Positions 46,401 through 59,533 of a stretch of 64,000 nt of DNA are shown here, piece after piece. Below the pieces are notes generated by a model. It saw nothing but the letters and a program-made list of their open reading frames with translations. It was not told the DNA's origin and made no database searches. The stretch comes from Cyprinodon diabolis (taxonomy: Eukaryota > Chordata > Actinopteri > Cyprinodontiformes > Cyprinodontidae), in the NCBI GenBank assembly GCA_030533445.1, contig CM060068.1, positions 12,305,479 through 12,369,478 of the forward strand, given 5' to 3'. The translations under genes and the position numbers were made by a program. Numbering within the stretch: the first letter of the stretch is position 1; every line of letters begins with the position of its first letter.

Positions 46401-49400
46401 ATTTTTTCTTTTTCACTTGTAAGGTTAAGAACCACCATGTAAATATGTACAGGATATTCCAGAGCTGATTTACATACTTTGCTGTCTGTTTACCATCTTG
46501 CATTTGAAATATAATTGCCTTATTTACAATAAATACCCAGTAGAAAGCGCTGCGCTGTATGATGCACTATTATCTTCTTTTAGTACTCTGTGGAAAATTT
46601 TAGCATAAAACTCAGTTCCTGTACAAGAAAATGGCTTTCAAATAGGTGTCAGCTGCATAACCACCATGCACAGAAAGGCTAGACATGAAACTTTCAAAAA
46701 TAAAAGGACTTTGCCAGATATTGAATGTAGAGGCAAAACCTACAAGGTACAGCTGACCTTTTTCAAGTCAATATAAGGGTCAGTGCACATGAATAAACAT
46801 AAAGGACATTTTTGATGGTTGAGGCACAAGCATGGGCGGATCTAAAACAACATTAAAGCTCTCTCAAAGTAGGTCAAACTAATCTAGATGGCCATCCATT
46901 TAAGGGTCAGATAGTTTTACTTAGCAAGAGGCAGATAGGAAAAATACTTTATCAGAAAGAGGTCTCATTTAATATGCTGCAGTTTAAATACAAAATGACC
47001 TCTAACCACCATAACACCTACACAAAACATCCAGGTGATTTTATGTGGGAAGTTTTCCTTGCATCAAGAGTAAAAACCAGAGCAAGTATTAATGTAGCTG
47101 TTTTACATAAAATCACAATCAGCAATCTTTGTGTTATAGTTCATTTGATTTAGAGTGAGGCAGTGAAATTTAGTGCAATTTTTATTTATTTTTTTACCTC
47201 TGAAGCTAACTTGGCTGAGAGTCGAACAAATATACAGCTGGAGTTATCTACAGTATTCAGCTAATGGTGGCTGGAGCCAGTGATGTCAGCATTCACTGCT
47301 TTTCTTTCTTTTCTGTTCAAGCCTCACTCTATTCAAGAGTTTTATTTAGTAAAGGTGTAAAAAGCTTTGGGTAGAAAAGACGGAAAAAAAAGGTTATGAA
47401 TATTTGCATGCATTACTAGGAACCCTAAAACACCAGCAGTATTCACAAAACCTTGAATGTCCAATTAATCAGCTGAATGGAGATGGGTCATTATTTCACT
47501 GATGTCAGGTCCATGACAAATTTTACATACTTGCTGGTAGTAGTAAGAGGAAAGGGGTATATCCTGCAAAATTAACTTTTTAAACTTCTGCTCTTACTCT
47601 ATTTCATTAAAATCCCACTCAAAGGGAGTATTTCTATGGAAATAAAGTAGATTAAATTCGCCTGCAAACATGCACTACTGGATTTGTAACCTGTAAAGCT
47701 GTAAAATTGTTTGTAAGACTGGTTATTTGTATTGTAAAAGATGATTTATAAATTTCAACACAAAAATTCTGAGATAACTGGATATTTGCAAATGTGTGGT
47801 TAAACCACTCTATTTATTCACTTGATTGCTGATAGGCCATTCGAAGTACACAGTGCTGTGAAGTCACCGAGCTGCCATATTGGTACTCCCTAGTTAGACC
47901 GGTCGGAATGTAAACAATAAGTACGCTACAGCCTCGAACAACGAAGAAAAATTATAAAGATATAATCAGATATTAAGAATATTAAAAACGCACATACACA
48001 CACTATCTGATGATGTGCCAAAGGTGCTAAATTGATGTAATATTCATGTATTGATTACAATGTTATGGTAATTACACTATTTTTGCTGTATATTACAGAT
48101 ATTTTTATGGTGTGACTCTGTGAAAGTGGGATTCCCAAGATGGCGGCAGGTTTTGACCCATCAGCAATCCAGTGAATAACTAGTCATCAGTTGGTTAAAT
48201 ACACACGCAAGTATTACAAAAATTGAACAACAAAGCGAAATTATTCTCACAAAGAATTCTACACAAGATTGTTAAATCCACAAATTTACCATTGATTGGA
48301 CAACAGGCATTCTGCAAGTCACATGAGGGACCGTGCAGTCAGATGTCAACATTCAAGACATTTATGACCATTGGTCAGACATTAACATCACATTTGACAG
48401 TTCTTTCAAGATAATAATCTTAACATGTGTCTTAAATTGTTTAATTAAAATGCATTTTTCAAACCTTCGATTCTCTCCTTTGGGTTTCATCTGTTGTGCC
48501 GAGAATTACCTCACCTGTTGCTGGAGCACGTATCGTCCTAAACTCACGTCCATTGATGAGAAAACAGATTGAAATATGAACAAAGAGGGACATTTTAAAC
48601 ATATTATTAATATTTCTTATACATGGATGCCTTAAAATTTATAGTTTTGGTGGACAAATAAATTGGAATTAATAGGATTTTACTTGTATGGAGACACGTT
48701 TCAGTCGATGTGCTACAGTCAGTGTGTGATGAATAAATTCTCTGCTCAGTGGATGCCAATTCCCGATTTTGCTATCAACACTATTCTACATCATTTCTGA
48801 CACTTTATTTGTTCAACTTAGAACTTGGAACCTGCTGAAGATTCCCTCCCCTTCTTATTTTCACATTTATTGTCCTAGACTCATGAAAATTATACCAGAA
48901 TCATGGAGAACAGGTATGATTATGTGGAGAAACTAGCATAATTGTAAGCACATTATTTCTAAAAACTAAGCAGGAGAGGGAGATCTCAGCAACTTAGAAG
49001 ATTAAACCTGTGGAAGATTCCCTCCCCTCCTTTTTTTCACATTCCCTCAAATCGCGATGTCTTTGCTACTTGGCCGTGATGCTGTTCAAAACAGGTGACG
49101 GCAGGCTGTGAGCTACTCATAAGCAGACAGACTGCCAAATGTTGAAAGGGCAATATTGTTGCCATTACTGTTAATATATAATAGAAATTTACACATTCAG
49201 TGATAAAATGTCACAGGGGATGGTATGGGGGGGTGGTCATTTAAGAAGGGGGATGATTTTTAAGATTCTTTTAAGAAGTGGGATGCCATCCCCCCTCAAC
49301 TCGAGTATTGCTCATTACCATTTAATACTAGCAAATATTTTTTGTTACATTTTGTCACATTAGTTAAAAGAAAAACAGAATAACAAACTTAGAAATGTCA

Positions 49401-51990
49401 ATAAAATGTTCATATTTGCAGGGATAAGGTCCACGTACATGGTCTGTATTGATGATTAATCATTGCTTTTAGTCAATTTCCAATTAGCTGAATCCTGAAA
49501 GCAAATAGTTCGACTGCACTCTTTTAGCGGTATCAGAGAAGAGGAAGCTGAAAAGTAATATAGGTATAAAAGTCCCAATATTTTATTTTGTGTTAAAAAA
49601 CAAATGTAATTATTTTAATTTCTGGCCATTCACAACTTTATTTTGGGCAATTACAAAACAAAACAAAAAAAAAAAGCTTTGGCTATCAGAAGAGGTGAGT
49701 GCATTGTGAATAAAAACCCCAGTGTTTCCAGATGATTAACTTTCTTTTCTGGCAGCAATAAACACAAAAGAATTCAAGCCTCTTTGGATAGAGGCCTTTC
49801 TTAGCATGTCATTCAATTCAAGTGCTGTGGATTGAGGCATCTGCTTAGCTTAGGTAAGGTTATCATGAATGGAACGAATTCTACGAGGCATTATTGATCC
49901 AACCCACAATTTCACACAAAGCCCCATATTCACAATAAAATGATTGTAGGAGCACGGTCAATTCCTCTCTTTCGAGGCTTAACACAGAACCCTCTGGAGG
50001 ACCTGCTCAGTGACTTTACTTATTACTTATTCAGTCCCCCTCGGGCCATATCATAAATGCCATCATATGCAAAAAAGGATTTGTGAAAACCCTGTGGCAT
50101 AAATTGAGTTGAGATGGCTAAAAAACCTGAGTCTTTCATTACTTGAAATAACCTTTGCACTTGCCGCATGTGGTGACTTACATACAGCCTGGAGATTCCA
50201 TTTTATTTTGCAATCAACGGTGCTTATTTAACTTGTTTTATAAAAATAAATGTTGTGGAAGTACACAGTAAACTATGTTTTATTGTGACTGTATTATAAG
50301 AATTATTAGCTCCATTTTTTTTGTTGTTCTTGCCTTCTTGTTTGTCTTCTTGTGGTGTATACAGTCTAGTGCAGCGAGTCATCTAATTCCTCAGACCAAC
50401 CAAACAACTACATATACACGTGGTAAGATGGGAGTTTGGGGCAAGACAGATCACATCAGGGCATTGAGCTGTACAGTGTAAGAACAGATATCATGACCTG
50501 TGCACTTTTAAAGCCTTCAGTTTTGTTATAGTTTGAGCAGTAGCTGAGAACGACTATTGGAAATATTGTAGAGTGCATGCTCGCTTTGAGAAAGAAGCAG
50601 GGACTACTGTGCTTGAGGGGAGTCGGTACAAATAACTAGTCAGAGGCTAGATGATAATGTCAATTTCCGATAAAAATTGGAAATGACCCCTCAGACTCCA
50701 GACTCTTTACAAACTATGGTATATCTACCTGATTTAGTACCACAAATGGAAGTGGCACAATTCTGAACTTTTTGGATGTGAAAACATCAGAATTGGGCTG
50801 TTTGATTGCCATGAAAAAGTCAGATATGAGTCTCAGTGTTAATTGAGACTCATTATGATTCGCAAAGTGAAAAAAGCCTTTGTTATAAGAGAAAAGCAAA
50901 CACTCAAAGAGGGTTTTAGCTAAATAAAGCCCTGTATTGAAACTCATTCTTGAGAAATTACATTAGCAGTCTCATTAAGAATCGGACTGTAAACTAAACG
51001 CATTACACCAAACGACAGAGTGCAGCGATTTCTTAAAATAACACAAGTCATTGTTTTGCATCTTACTTCAGATGCAACTCAAAGGATAAGCTTCTATGTG
51101 CTTAAACAAGTCTGGATACCTCTGATTTAAGCCCTTTTACGGCTTCTTTATCTCCATTACTTATTTTTAAATTAAATAAGAATAAGGAGCCTCATTTCTG
51201 ATGATGAAACTTAGTAATTTGCTTTATAACAGGTACATGTTATTGCAATTTTTTATTAAAGTAATGTCTAACATATATATTTTTTACTGCTAGATAGAAA
51301 TTTGAGGCTTATTCACATTTTATTATTAGATTAAAGAAGCCATAAAAACTGCTGCTTAGAGTAGTTATGAGTAGCTTGCAAGACTAAGAACACCATTCCA
51401 ATGCACATTACTAGCTTGTTGTTCTCTCTGCATTTGATCAAAAATGGATTTGCACCTGAGTTTAAATTATGAACAATAATAGAAAAATATAATAATTTTG
51501 GTAGATGAAAGAGTGGCTCCTTTAAAAGGAGCTGCAATTTAATTCACTAGTAAAAACAAACAAAAAAAACTACAAGGAAAATGCTCTAATATTTAAGACA
51601 AAATACAGGATTAAAGGACCTTACAATATTTGAATAAGATAAACTATAAACACATTGGACATAACAATTTGCAGGCTTTATCTAATGAATTGACATTCCT
51701 TAAATATTACCCTCTCTATGTATTTATGCCGGGCTCACAATGAACACAGGCAGCTGTGGTGCGAGGACAGCAAAAAACCCAAGTCACTGATGTCAGTATG
51801 TATTTTCACATCATGCACAGTGCAGTGTGGGTCTGGTTACCGAGCAGCTTAAATGTGTGATAACTCAAGAAGGAGTTTAGCTGCAATGGTCTGCATCAAT
51901 CTCCTGAATCCCACAAGCTAAACAGGAAAAGTAGGCAGCAGAGAAAAATGAGTCCTGGTGAATTTCGGAATCAAATAAATCCAAGAATCT
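40487..51990. other. long interval without recognisable genes or elements
   Basis: 11.5 kb in which I identify no protein domain, transposon end or LINE tail. Poly-A runs occur at 41723-41740 and 49666-49677. A comparatively GC-rich patch lies at 42230-42640. A minus-strand frame at 43793-43990 and a plus-strand frame at 44766-44996 have no recognisable domain. Imperfectly repeated blocks occur at 48835-48870 and 49005-49045. It could be intergenic or intronic sequence of a large gene; the window cannot tell. Confidence 0.5.
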
Positions 51991-51992
51991 AC

Positions 51993-52285
51993 ACGGTAAA
52001 TGGCCTGTACTTATATAGAACGTTTTCAAGTCAGGAGACTTGACCAAAGCAGTTTACACTGCACACCCCCACAAACACGCACACACATTGATGGTGGCAA
52101 GCTACATTGTCGCCAAGCCATGACTTAATCTTAACAACCATCTGGTTCCAGGGCAAACTCCTGAATCAAACACCACTTTTGCCCTGATAGTACAGTATAC
52201 TATACTAAATTGACTAGGGAAAATAAAATGACAAAACAGAACTAGGAGGAAACAGGTCAGACCATTGGAGGATGAAAAGGGCACT
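51993..52285. repeat. degenerate dispersed teleost repeat
   Basis: 'ggtaaatggcctgtacttat', 'atagaacg', 'gatggtggcaagctacattg' and 'tcgccaagcc' follow the order of a very common fish interspersed repeat. It is non-coding and no clear boundaries can be set. Confidence 0.45.
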
Positions 52286-53260
52286 TATGTGCACAAATAG
52301 CTTGTTTTGCCCTAGAAGCCTTAGAAAGAGCTTAAACCCACATTAAACTCTCTGTTGTGAACAACTATTATGCAGCTGTAGCTGGGCCAGCCAGGTCAAG
52401 CCGTTTGTGTGAGCACCTTTGTGCGGTATGCCTGCACTGCACCATGGTTAATGTGAGCCCAGAATTGTCATAAACTACTTAGTTTGTCTTAAATTTGCCC
52501 AAATACTATGCATTTGTTGTAAGATATGAAAGATCCTGTTTTAAAATAGAACAAACATGACCATCACTCTCAATTTCAAACATTTCAAATTTAGTAAACA
52601 AAAGATTAAAGTCAACTACGTTGGTTAGATATAACATGTTGTATATTGGGACTTATTCTTTTTACAGCAAAGTATATGAAAAACACAACTTCACCCTTTA
52701 TAGAGCAAGTTTCCGTTTATGATCACTTGCAAACCCCTTACAAATGGAGTCCCCCCCACCCCCCTTCAGGTCTAGGAGCACAAGATCTATATCCAGCCAT
52801 TCAGCAAAGATCCTGCTACATGGCTGTACATCTTAATTTGGCATTTGACCAATTAGATGAGCCCTTGAATGATATATTACCTACTGTAAATTAACTAAAT
52901 AACAACTACATAAAAACATAAAAAGCTAATTGAAAAGTTAAAAGTTTAATATGCCTAGTTAACAATTATATTTAGGTTTATAATCTAAAAAATGTAAGTT
53001 CCAGTATCAGGATTAATGCCTCTAAGGTTATGTTGTACAAAAAAATGTGTGTCTTTCACTCTCAGAGTGTTTTTCATGAAATTCTTATAGAAGCACTTTT
53101 GTTATTTTTCTTAATATATTTGGGCAAGTTGCTGTTTCTTGTTATTACATTCACATGCATTTTTGCCTTCAAAATATCCATATCTTTTGAATTTTGCTGC
53201 TGCTACTCTGAGCTGAGCTGTGGAGGAGCTCTATGCTACTGGTGCTACTGCTACTCCTGT

Positions 53261-53380
53261 ACCACCAGGCCAGGCATCAGCCTTCACCACCAGGCCAGGC
53301 ATCAGCCTTCACCACCAGGCCAGGCATCAGCCTTCACCACCAGGCCAGGCATCATACTCCACCACCAGGCCAAGCCAGGA
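53261..53380 (+). repeat. 25-bp minisatellite, about 4.7 units
   Basis: Units start at 53261, 53286, 53311, 53336 and 53361 with consensus beginning ACCACCAGGCCAGGCATCAG. The first three are identical and the last two diverge. The period is not a multiple of three, so the open frame across it is not a protein repeat. It lies just upstream of the ORF1 start at 53409, where some LINEs carry promoter monomers. Confidence 0.93.
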
Positions 53381-53408
53381 GCCTCCTACATAAGGCCAGG
53401 TATCTAAA

Positions 53409-54174
53409 ATGCCACCTAAAGGATCAAAAGCAGAAATGAAGACAGATGAGGAGTATGTGTCACTCAGCCAATTAACCGAGTTGATGCAACAACAGAAAGA
53501 CATGTTTATGGCTCTGCTGCAACAACAACAAGAAAATTTCAAAGGACCAAATTATTATGGACTCGACGAACAACAGAATGGAGTCATTGACAAAGGACAT
53601 ACAAGAAGTGAAAGTAAGCCTACAGTTCACACAAAAAGAAGTGGATGACCTGAAAAGTGACAGCAGAAAACATGCTGAGCGATGTGAAATCATGCAAGCA
53701 GATATCTACAAAGTTTGTGAAAGTCTGCTGAAAATAACAGATAAAATGGAATACTTGGAAGGACAGACAAGACGCGACAACCTCATATTTGAGGGAGTAC
53801 CTGAGTCACCCAGAGAAACCTGGGCCGAATCAGAGGAGAAAATCAAGAAGATACTGGTGGAAAATTTACAACTACAGCACAAGGTGGAGCTGGAGAGAGC
53901 ACACCGCATAGGGAAACCCGGTGGAGGCGAAAGAACTAGGCCCATACTTGTTAAATTCCTCAGGTATAAGGACAGAGAGACCATATTACAACGTGCAAAG
54001 TCTCTCAGAGGAACAAAAATCTACATCAACGAGGATTTCACAGACACAGTCAAGCAAAAGAGGAAAGACCTGATGCCTGAGCTGAAAGCTGCCAGAGAGA
54101 GAGGGGACATTGCCTACCTACGCTACGACAAATTGGTTGTTCATCCACGCACTAGCACACCAAAACAATCGTAA
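53409..54174 (+). pseudogene. LINE ORF1 nucleic-acid-binding protein, one frameshift
   Basis: Starts MPPKGSKAEMKTDEEYVSLS at 53409 and ends at a TAA at 54172-54174. A one-base frame change between about 53540 and 53556 separates a Gln-rich N-terminus from the rest. The remainder has a coiled-coil segment (SLTKDIQEVKVSLQFTQKEV and following), an RRM-like block (TRRDNLIFEGVPE .. RPILVKFLRYKDRETILQRA) and a C-terminal domain (KIYINEDFTDTVKQKRKDLM .. YDKLVVHP). This is the transposase_22/L1 ORF1p architecture, a trimeric RNA-binding chaperone in L1. It is followed closely by ORF2. Confidence 0.78.
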
Positions 54175-54210
54175 AGACATTGGACAATGGTATGTTGAAC
54201 AACTTTTCAT

Positions 54211-56010
54211 ATGACACTTGACACTACACATCCCAAATCGGAAAAATTGTTAAGAAAACTTGTTGAATTGAACCATCTGGAATCAAATACTTCAAAACAT
54301 ACTGCATACAAATCACAGGCCAATCAAATTGATATTGACCCAGATATAAATTTTTTTCTTAATAATGATGACTGCCAATATTATACTGATGACCAATATA
54401 ACAACACTTTTAAGACTGAAAATAAAATCTCATGAATCCATATCAATAGTAGAAGCTTGTATGCTAACTTCAGTAAGATTAAGGACTATTTAAATCAATT
54501 TACACAGTCGTTTAATATAATTTTGGTATCAGAAACATGGATTAATAATGAAAGGGGCATGGATTTCGAACTTGATGGATATGAGTTGTTGTGTGTGAAC
54601 AGGAAGAACAAAAATGGTGGTGGTGTAGCTATGTACTGTATGTGGATATGAATTATAATTATAAGGTGATAGAAAATATGTCAACTGTGATAGATAATGT
54701 GCTTGAATGTATAACAATAGAAATAAGTCGGACAAAAAAGAAAAATATCATTGTAAGCTGTATATATAGAACACCAGGTTCAAATATACATACTTTTAAA
54801 AACTGGATGGAAGATCACTACACAAGTGCAAACAACAAAGTCATGTTTATTGGTGGCGACTTTAATATAGATTTGATAAATCCAAATAAACATAAGATGA
54901 CGGATGAATTTATAAATACAATGTATATAGTGTTGGGTTACATCCCAAGATTACCAGACCCAGCCGAATCACAACTCACTGCGCAACGTTAATTGATAAT
55001 ATATTTTCTAATGAAATGGATAATAATACAGTAAGTGGATTATTAGTAAATGATATCAGTGATCACCTTCCAGTCTTTACAATCTATAATGATGATCAAA
55101 TTAAAAATAAACAGGGTAAGATAACACTGTACAGAAGGGTGAGGTCTGAAGAAACTATGGATGCATTCAAAAATGAGTTACTAAGACAAGATTGGGAGTT
55201 CTTGTATCAAGAAAATGATACTGTTAAAGCATACAAGGAATTTTTAAGAACATTTAAAATATTATATGATAAAAATTGTCCAATTAAACAATACTACAGA
55301 AAACAAAAGTATATGAATGATCAATTGATGTCAAAGGGATTGAAGAATGCTTGCAAAAAGAAAAATACACTATATAGAGAATTTATAAAACATAGAACTA
55401 AGGAAGCAGAAGATAAATACAAGAAGTATAGAAATAAGTTAACTAATATTATGAGGAACTGTAAGAAAGATTATTACAAGAAGTTACTGGATGAGAAAAA
55501 GCACAATATAAAAGGTATATGGGATATTTTAAATAGTATAATTAGAAATAAAACTAGAAATATTAATTATCCACAGTATTTTATAGAAAATGAAAAAAAT
55601 ATTAATAACATAGATGATGCGGTTAACAAGTTTAATGAGTTTTTTGTAAATGTCGGACCAAAACTTGCAAATGAAATTGAAGATCCAGTGATATTCAATG
55701 AAGATAATCTAATAGATAGAAATCCAAGCACAATGTTCCTTAAACCTGTGGATGAGAAGGAAATCATAGATATTGTTAGCGAGTGTAAAAGCAAGACATC
55801 TACTGATTATGATGAAATAGATATGTAAATAGTAAAAAAGGTTATTCATGGAATCTCCAAACCATTAATGTATATTTTTAATTTATCATTACAAACTGGT
55901 AAATTTCGCAATAATATGAAAATAGCTAAAGTTATTCCTGTGTACAAAACTGGGGACAAGCATCATTTCACAAATTACAGACCGGTTTCTCTTCTCCCAC
56001 AGTTTTCACA
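54211..56010 (+). pseudogene. LINE ORF2 endonuclease plus truncated reverse transcriptase
   Basis: APE-type endonuclease motifs in order: HINSRSLYANFSKIKDYL, ILVSETWI (catalytic Glu), CIYRTPGS, FIGGDFNIDL, ISDHLPVF (SDH). Then a Lys-rich linker and the start of the RT domain, VIPVYKTGDKHHFTNYRPVS. Lesions read directly: TGA at 54433-54435, frame changes near 54640 and 54930, TAA at 55826-55828, and loss of the rest of the RT after LLPQFS at about 56005. The catalytic YADD core is absent. In life the protein would nick DNA and copy its RNA. Confidence 0.78.
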
Positions 56011-56032
56011 GTGTATGTGTAAGTATGCATGT

Positions 56033-56093
56033 GTGTATATATATATGTATAGGTATCTATGAGTATGTGTATGTATATATATATATGTATGTA

Positions 56094-56133
<40 letters not shown>

Positions 56134-56150
56134 GATATGTATGTATGCTT
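56033..56150. repeat. TA/TG/TATG microsatellite inside the retroelement
   Basis: A composite of (TA)n, (TATG)n and a (TG)n run at about 56098-56125. It sits exactly where the missing two-thirds of the RT domain should be. Confidence 0.9.
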
Positions 56151-56370
56151 AAACATAGGTAGATGTTAATATAGAACAGGGGTAGGATTTAATAAGTTTT
56201 ATTACTTCTTCCTACTCCTTTTCGAACATGATGGGATGTACATATGTTTTTTTCTTTTTCTTCTTTTTTGTTTTGTTTTGTTATGACTTTATTAATTTAC
56301 TTAAAGTTGCTTTTTATTAGGTGTTCGAAATAAATGATCAATAAAAAAAAATAATAAAAAAATAAATAAA

Positions 56371-58569
56371 CTCTGAAAAAAACACAAAAAATGTTGTGAT
56401 TTAGAATCATTTCTGCTCTTAATCAACGTTTCAAAAAAGTGGCAACTTGCACAGACAACAGAAAGAATGTGAAAAGTAAACATACTGCCACTTTGCTTAT
56501 TGAGCATGCTACATTAGAAAATGTTGGCAGCCTCTGAGGCAGGGGTAGGCAGTTCCACATCCTGACGGCCAGTATCCTGAAATTTTTAGATGCGTCCTTG
56601 GTCCAACATATTTGCATCAAGTAATTACATTGTTAAGAGGACTCTAGAGAAATTGACAACATAGCAAGGAAGTTATTCAGCCATTTGACTCAGGTGTAGT
56701 GGACCAAAGTTGAATCTAAAAGTTGCAGGATACCTACCCTCGAGGACTGGAGTTTCTCACCCCGGCATGATTTTGCTATGATCTCAGCTATTCATGGCTG
56801 TAGTTGTATGTAAATAATATCAGATATCATGAAAAATTATGGCAGATTTTTTTTAGCACATTTTTATTTTCCCTCTTGCCAAGGAACAATAATTTTGGTG
56901 ATGATTCAGATCATGATCTCGATACATGAATTTCTTAAAAGTTTCTCCAACATTGTAAGATAGAGATATTTGGCAGAACAAACAGTTCCACACTAAACCA
57001 GATGATGACAGCGGTGACAATTGACAGCCTCAGAATTGGACTCAAAAAGTTCTGAGGTATTTAAGCGAAGACAAAAACACAAGAAAAAGGTGCTTTGAGG
57101 GTTTGTCAGCAGAATCAATTGAAAACTTATAAACAGATTTTATGGCAGTTTTTTACCAGAGGTGTGCCTCATGCCAAGGAAACTAATTCAAATTCGGTAA
57201 TGATCCAGATCATGTTTTAGTTAAATTGCTGCTTAGCAGAGGGCTGCACTCCAAGGGTTTTCCGTTTCAAATGGTAATCCTCAAAGAAGTTTCTACAGCT
57301 CGGGTAGCTAACTAGCTTTGCATCCATGTTAAAAAACAGAAAATTCTCAGCAACTTGTGTTTTTTTTCCAAGGCAATCACGTGAACACGCATTACTGTAA
57401 ATGAAACAGCACATTCCTACGGTATTTTTAACCTTTTAAATGGATGAAACTTCCGAGGCAATTTTCCATAGTGGCCTTAAAACCATTAAACCTCAACAAC
57501 CTTTGTCATTTATTCATGTATTCCAAAGAAATTATTTTAGAGAAAGACACACATCTGTATGTGCATAGTTTTTGCAATCCCACCAAGTAGCCTAATGATT
57601 GCCGTGAATTCCTCATTGAAAGTGTATTGAAGATGCAGACAGGTTGTAGAAAAGTCAAACACAACAGCACAAGTAATTTCAATAATTATAGAAAAATCAC
57701 CTCTCATACATCTGCCAAGTTTATAAAATAATATTTACTTTGCTCATGGCTAATTATGTTTTGAAATTAAAATTTTTATATATTTATTATCAAAAAGTTA
57801 TATATAAGAACAAAAAAGTGGTCAGGGAGTTAAAGCTGATAGAGCAATGTCTCTAGAGGAACCACAAAGCGTTTCGAATCCCATTTTAAAAAACCCAGCT
57901 GGGGGAAGCTGCTTAATATCCACTCAAGCCAGAACCAGAGCCCAAAGCTGCTCGTGCACCACTGCATCCAGCAGATCTGGTAAGATGCAGATAGTCTCGT
58001 AGGGTCCTCTGCCCATTCCACAGTGAAACTTCACTGGAGGCATCAACAGTGTTGTTGTAAATACATTATGTGTGGCCAATACTGGAGGCAAGTTTGGAAT
58101 CATGGGAGGCACAGAAAAAAAAACATAGTTTTGGTTGGTGAAAGAAAGAAAAAAACAAAGAAAGGAGATACTGTATAGCAAAGACCAGTTAGTTAAAAAA
58201 CCGTAGTGACAGCATCAGACATTTTAAAAACAAAAGCTGTTTTTTTTGTTTTTTCAGTAAGACATTCAGTTCGTTCTTCAGTTACTGGCACCTCCAGGGA
58301 AAATGTACAAAACAATCTTGAAGTGCTACTCCAATATGTTCTCCACTAACTCTTCAATGGTGAGCTATCAAGATTTATTTTTTTTCATCCTCATGTGTGC
58401 AAGATGGGTATGAGAACCCAGGGTTAATCCCCAGCCTCATTAGTCACAATTCTCTATGTTTTTAACTGTCTATTTTCTTGCCCTAATTGTTGACTGGTAT
58501 ATCTGTCTAAAAAATTGGTGCAACAGGATGATACCCAACTTTGGCATTCCACATGTATACTACTTGCAT

Positions 58570-58570
<1 letters not shown>
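56371..58570. other. non-coding stretch
   Basis: No gene or element recognised. Only short frames; those at 57830-58181 lack a recognisable domain. Confidence 0.5.

Positions 58571-58573
<3 letters not shown>

Positions 58574-58615
<42 letters not shown>
58574..58615. repeat. (TA)n microsatellite, left of hAT MITE
   Basis: 42 bases of TA; a further 12 bases continue at 59534-59545 after the MITE, so the element split a single tract. Confidence 0.92.
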
Positions 58616-58618
<3 letters not shown>

Positions 58619-59533
58619 TGCTGTCAAAATTATTGCGTTATCGCGTTAACGCGAGGCCATTTTAACGGCGATAATTTTTTTAACGTGAGATTAACGCTAT
58701 GTGGTTTTATGGTACAACTTTCCAAGTACATCCCGCTGCAGCCTGCGGGAAGGCGGGGCTATTTTCCCCCAGTCTATGCATTTTCCATAGGCTTCGAGAG
58801 CGGAGCTCCTCAAGGGAAAAAGACGCTCATACACTGGGTGGCGCTAGTGCCTTTTCTTTAAGCCCCACCACCAACAAACAAGTTGAGTGTCTGGTGCCTA
58901 GTAGCAACCTGAAATATGCTGAGAAAACAGATTACTGAGGTGAAATGGAATCTGCTACGGCACTCTTGCTGTCTGTGTACGCCACAGGTCAGTATCGTGT
59001 GTGTGTGTGTGTTCTCATTTTTGTTAAGAGGCTGAAAAGTAACTTTCTAGAGCATAGACTACCTCCATCTAGTGATGTCGGTCTATTGATTTTGATGTAT
59101 TAATTGAAAATTGTTCATTATTATCTTGGTTAATTAACATCTAATGTTAACTCTACTACATTTTATAGCAGTAGGGTAAAATGCTTGTCTTTGTTCAAAA
59201 GACTGTATTGACTGTAAAGACTGTCTTTTACATCAGCCTGTTTTAAGGGCCTTTTTTTTGGCTACATATTTGTTATTTTTTGCTACATGCCTCCCCATCT
59301 TCTTGCCATATGTTTCTATGGCATAAATCAGTGTCTGTGACCTGTTTTCATTTAAAAAAAAGAACATTGGCACAAACCTAGCCTGTATGTATTTTTTTGT
59401 ATGTCATCGAAAGTATTTAAATGATTTTCAATCAGAAAAAAAACGTGCGATTAAAATGCGATTAATCGCGAATTAACTTAGGCATTAATGCGATTAATTG
59501 CGATTAAAAAAATTTAATCGATTGACAGCACTA
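58616..59533. mobile_element. hAT-type MITE with TAGTGCTGTCAA ends
   Basis: 918-bp element with inverted termini TAGTGCTGTCAA and TTGACAGCACTA. Just inside the ends are runs of GCGTTATCGCGTTAACGCG (left) and repeated GCGATTAATCGCG/GCGATTAATTGCG (right), a signature of a common fish hAT MITE. ATATATAT on both sides fits an 8-bp duplication but cannot prove it in a TA tract. The frame at 58699-58938 is not a transposase. Confidence 0.8.

Larger units (their letters stand above)
53200..56370 (+). mobile_element. two-ORF non-LTR retrotransposon, broken
   Basis: Order: a 25-bp tandem repeat, an L1-type ORF1, an ORF2 with endonuclease and the start of reverse transcriptase, a TA/TG microsatellite replacing most of the RT, then a 3' UTR ('acttcttcctactccttttc', 'gtgttcgaaataaatgatca') and an A-rich tail to about 56370. 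The clade is uncertain: ORF1 is L1-like, whereas ORF2 looks Jockey/I-like. All frames carry lesions. Confidence 0.75.

Noticed and set aside
53261..53380. Spaced repeat array considered as CRISPR
   Set aside because: Units are directly tandem without unique spacers, and the genome is eukaryotic.
53030..53407. 125-residue frame with repeated GISLHHQARH-like units
   Set aside because: Produced by a 25-bp minisatellite whose period is not a multiple of three; the same repeat reads through in two frames.
56033..56150. TA/TG tract considered as a recombination or regulatory element
   Set aside because: Ordinary microsatellite composition; nothing beyond repeat structure supports a function.
58699..58938. 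79-residue frame inside the hAT MITE
   Set aside because: Not a transposase; MITE internal sequence is expected to be non-coding.
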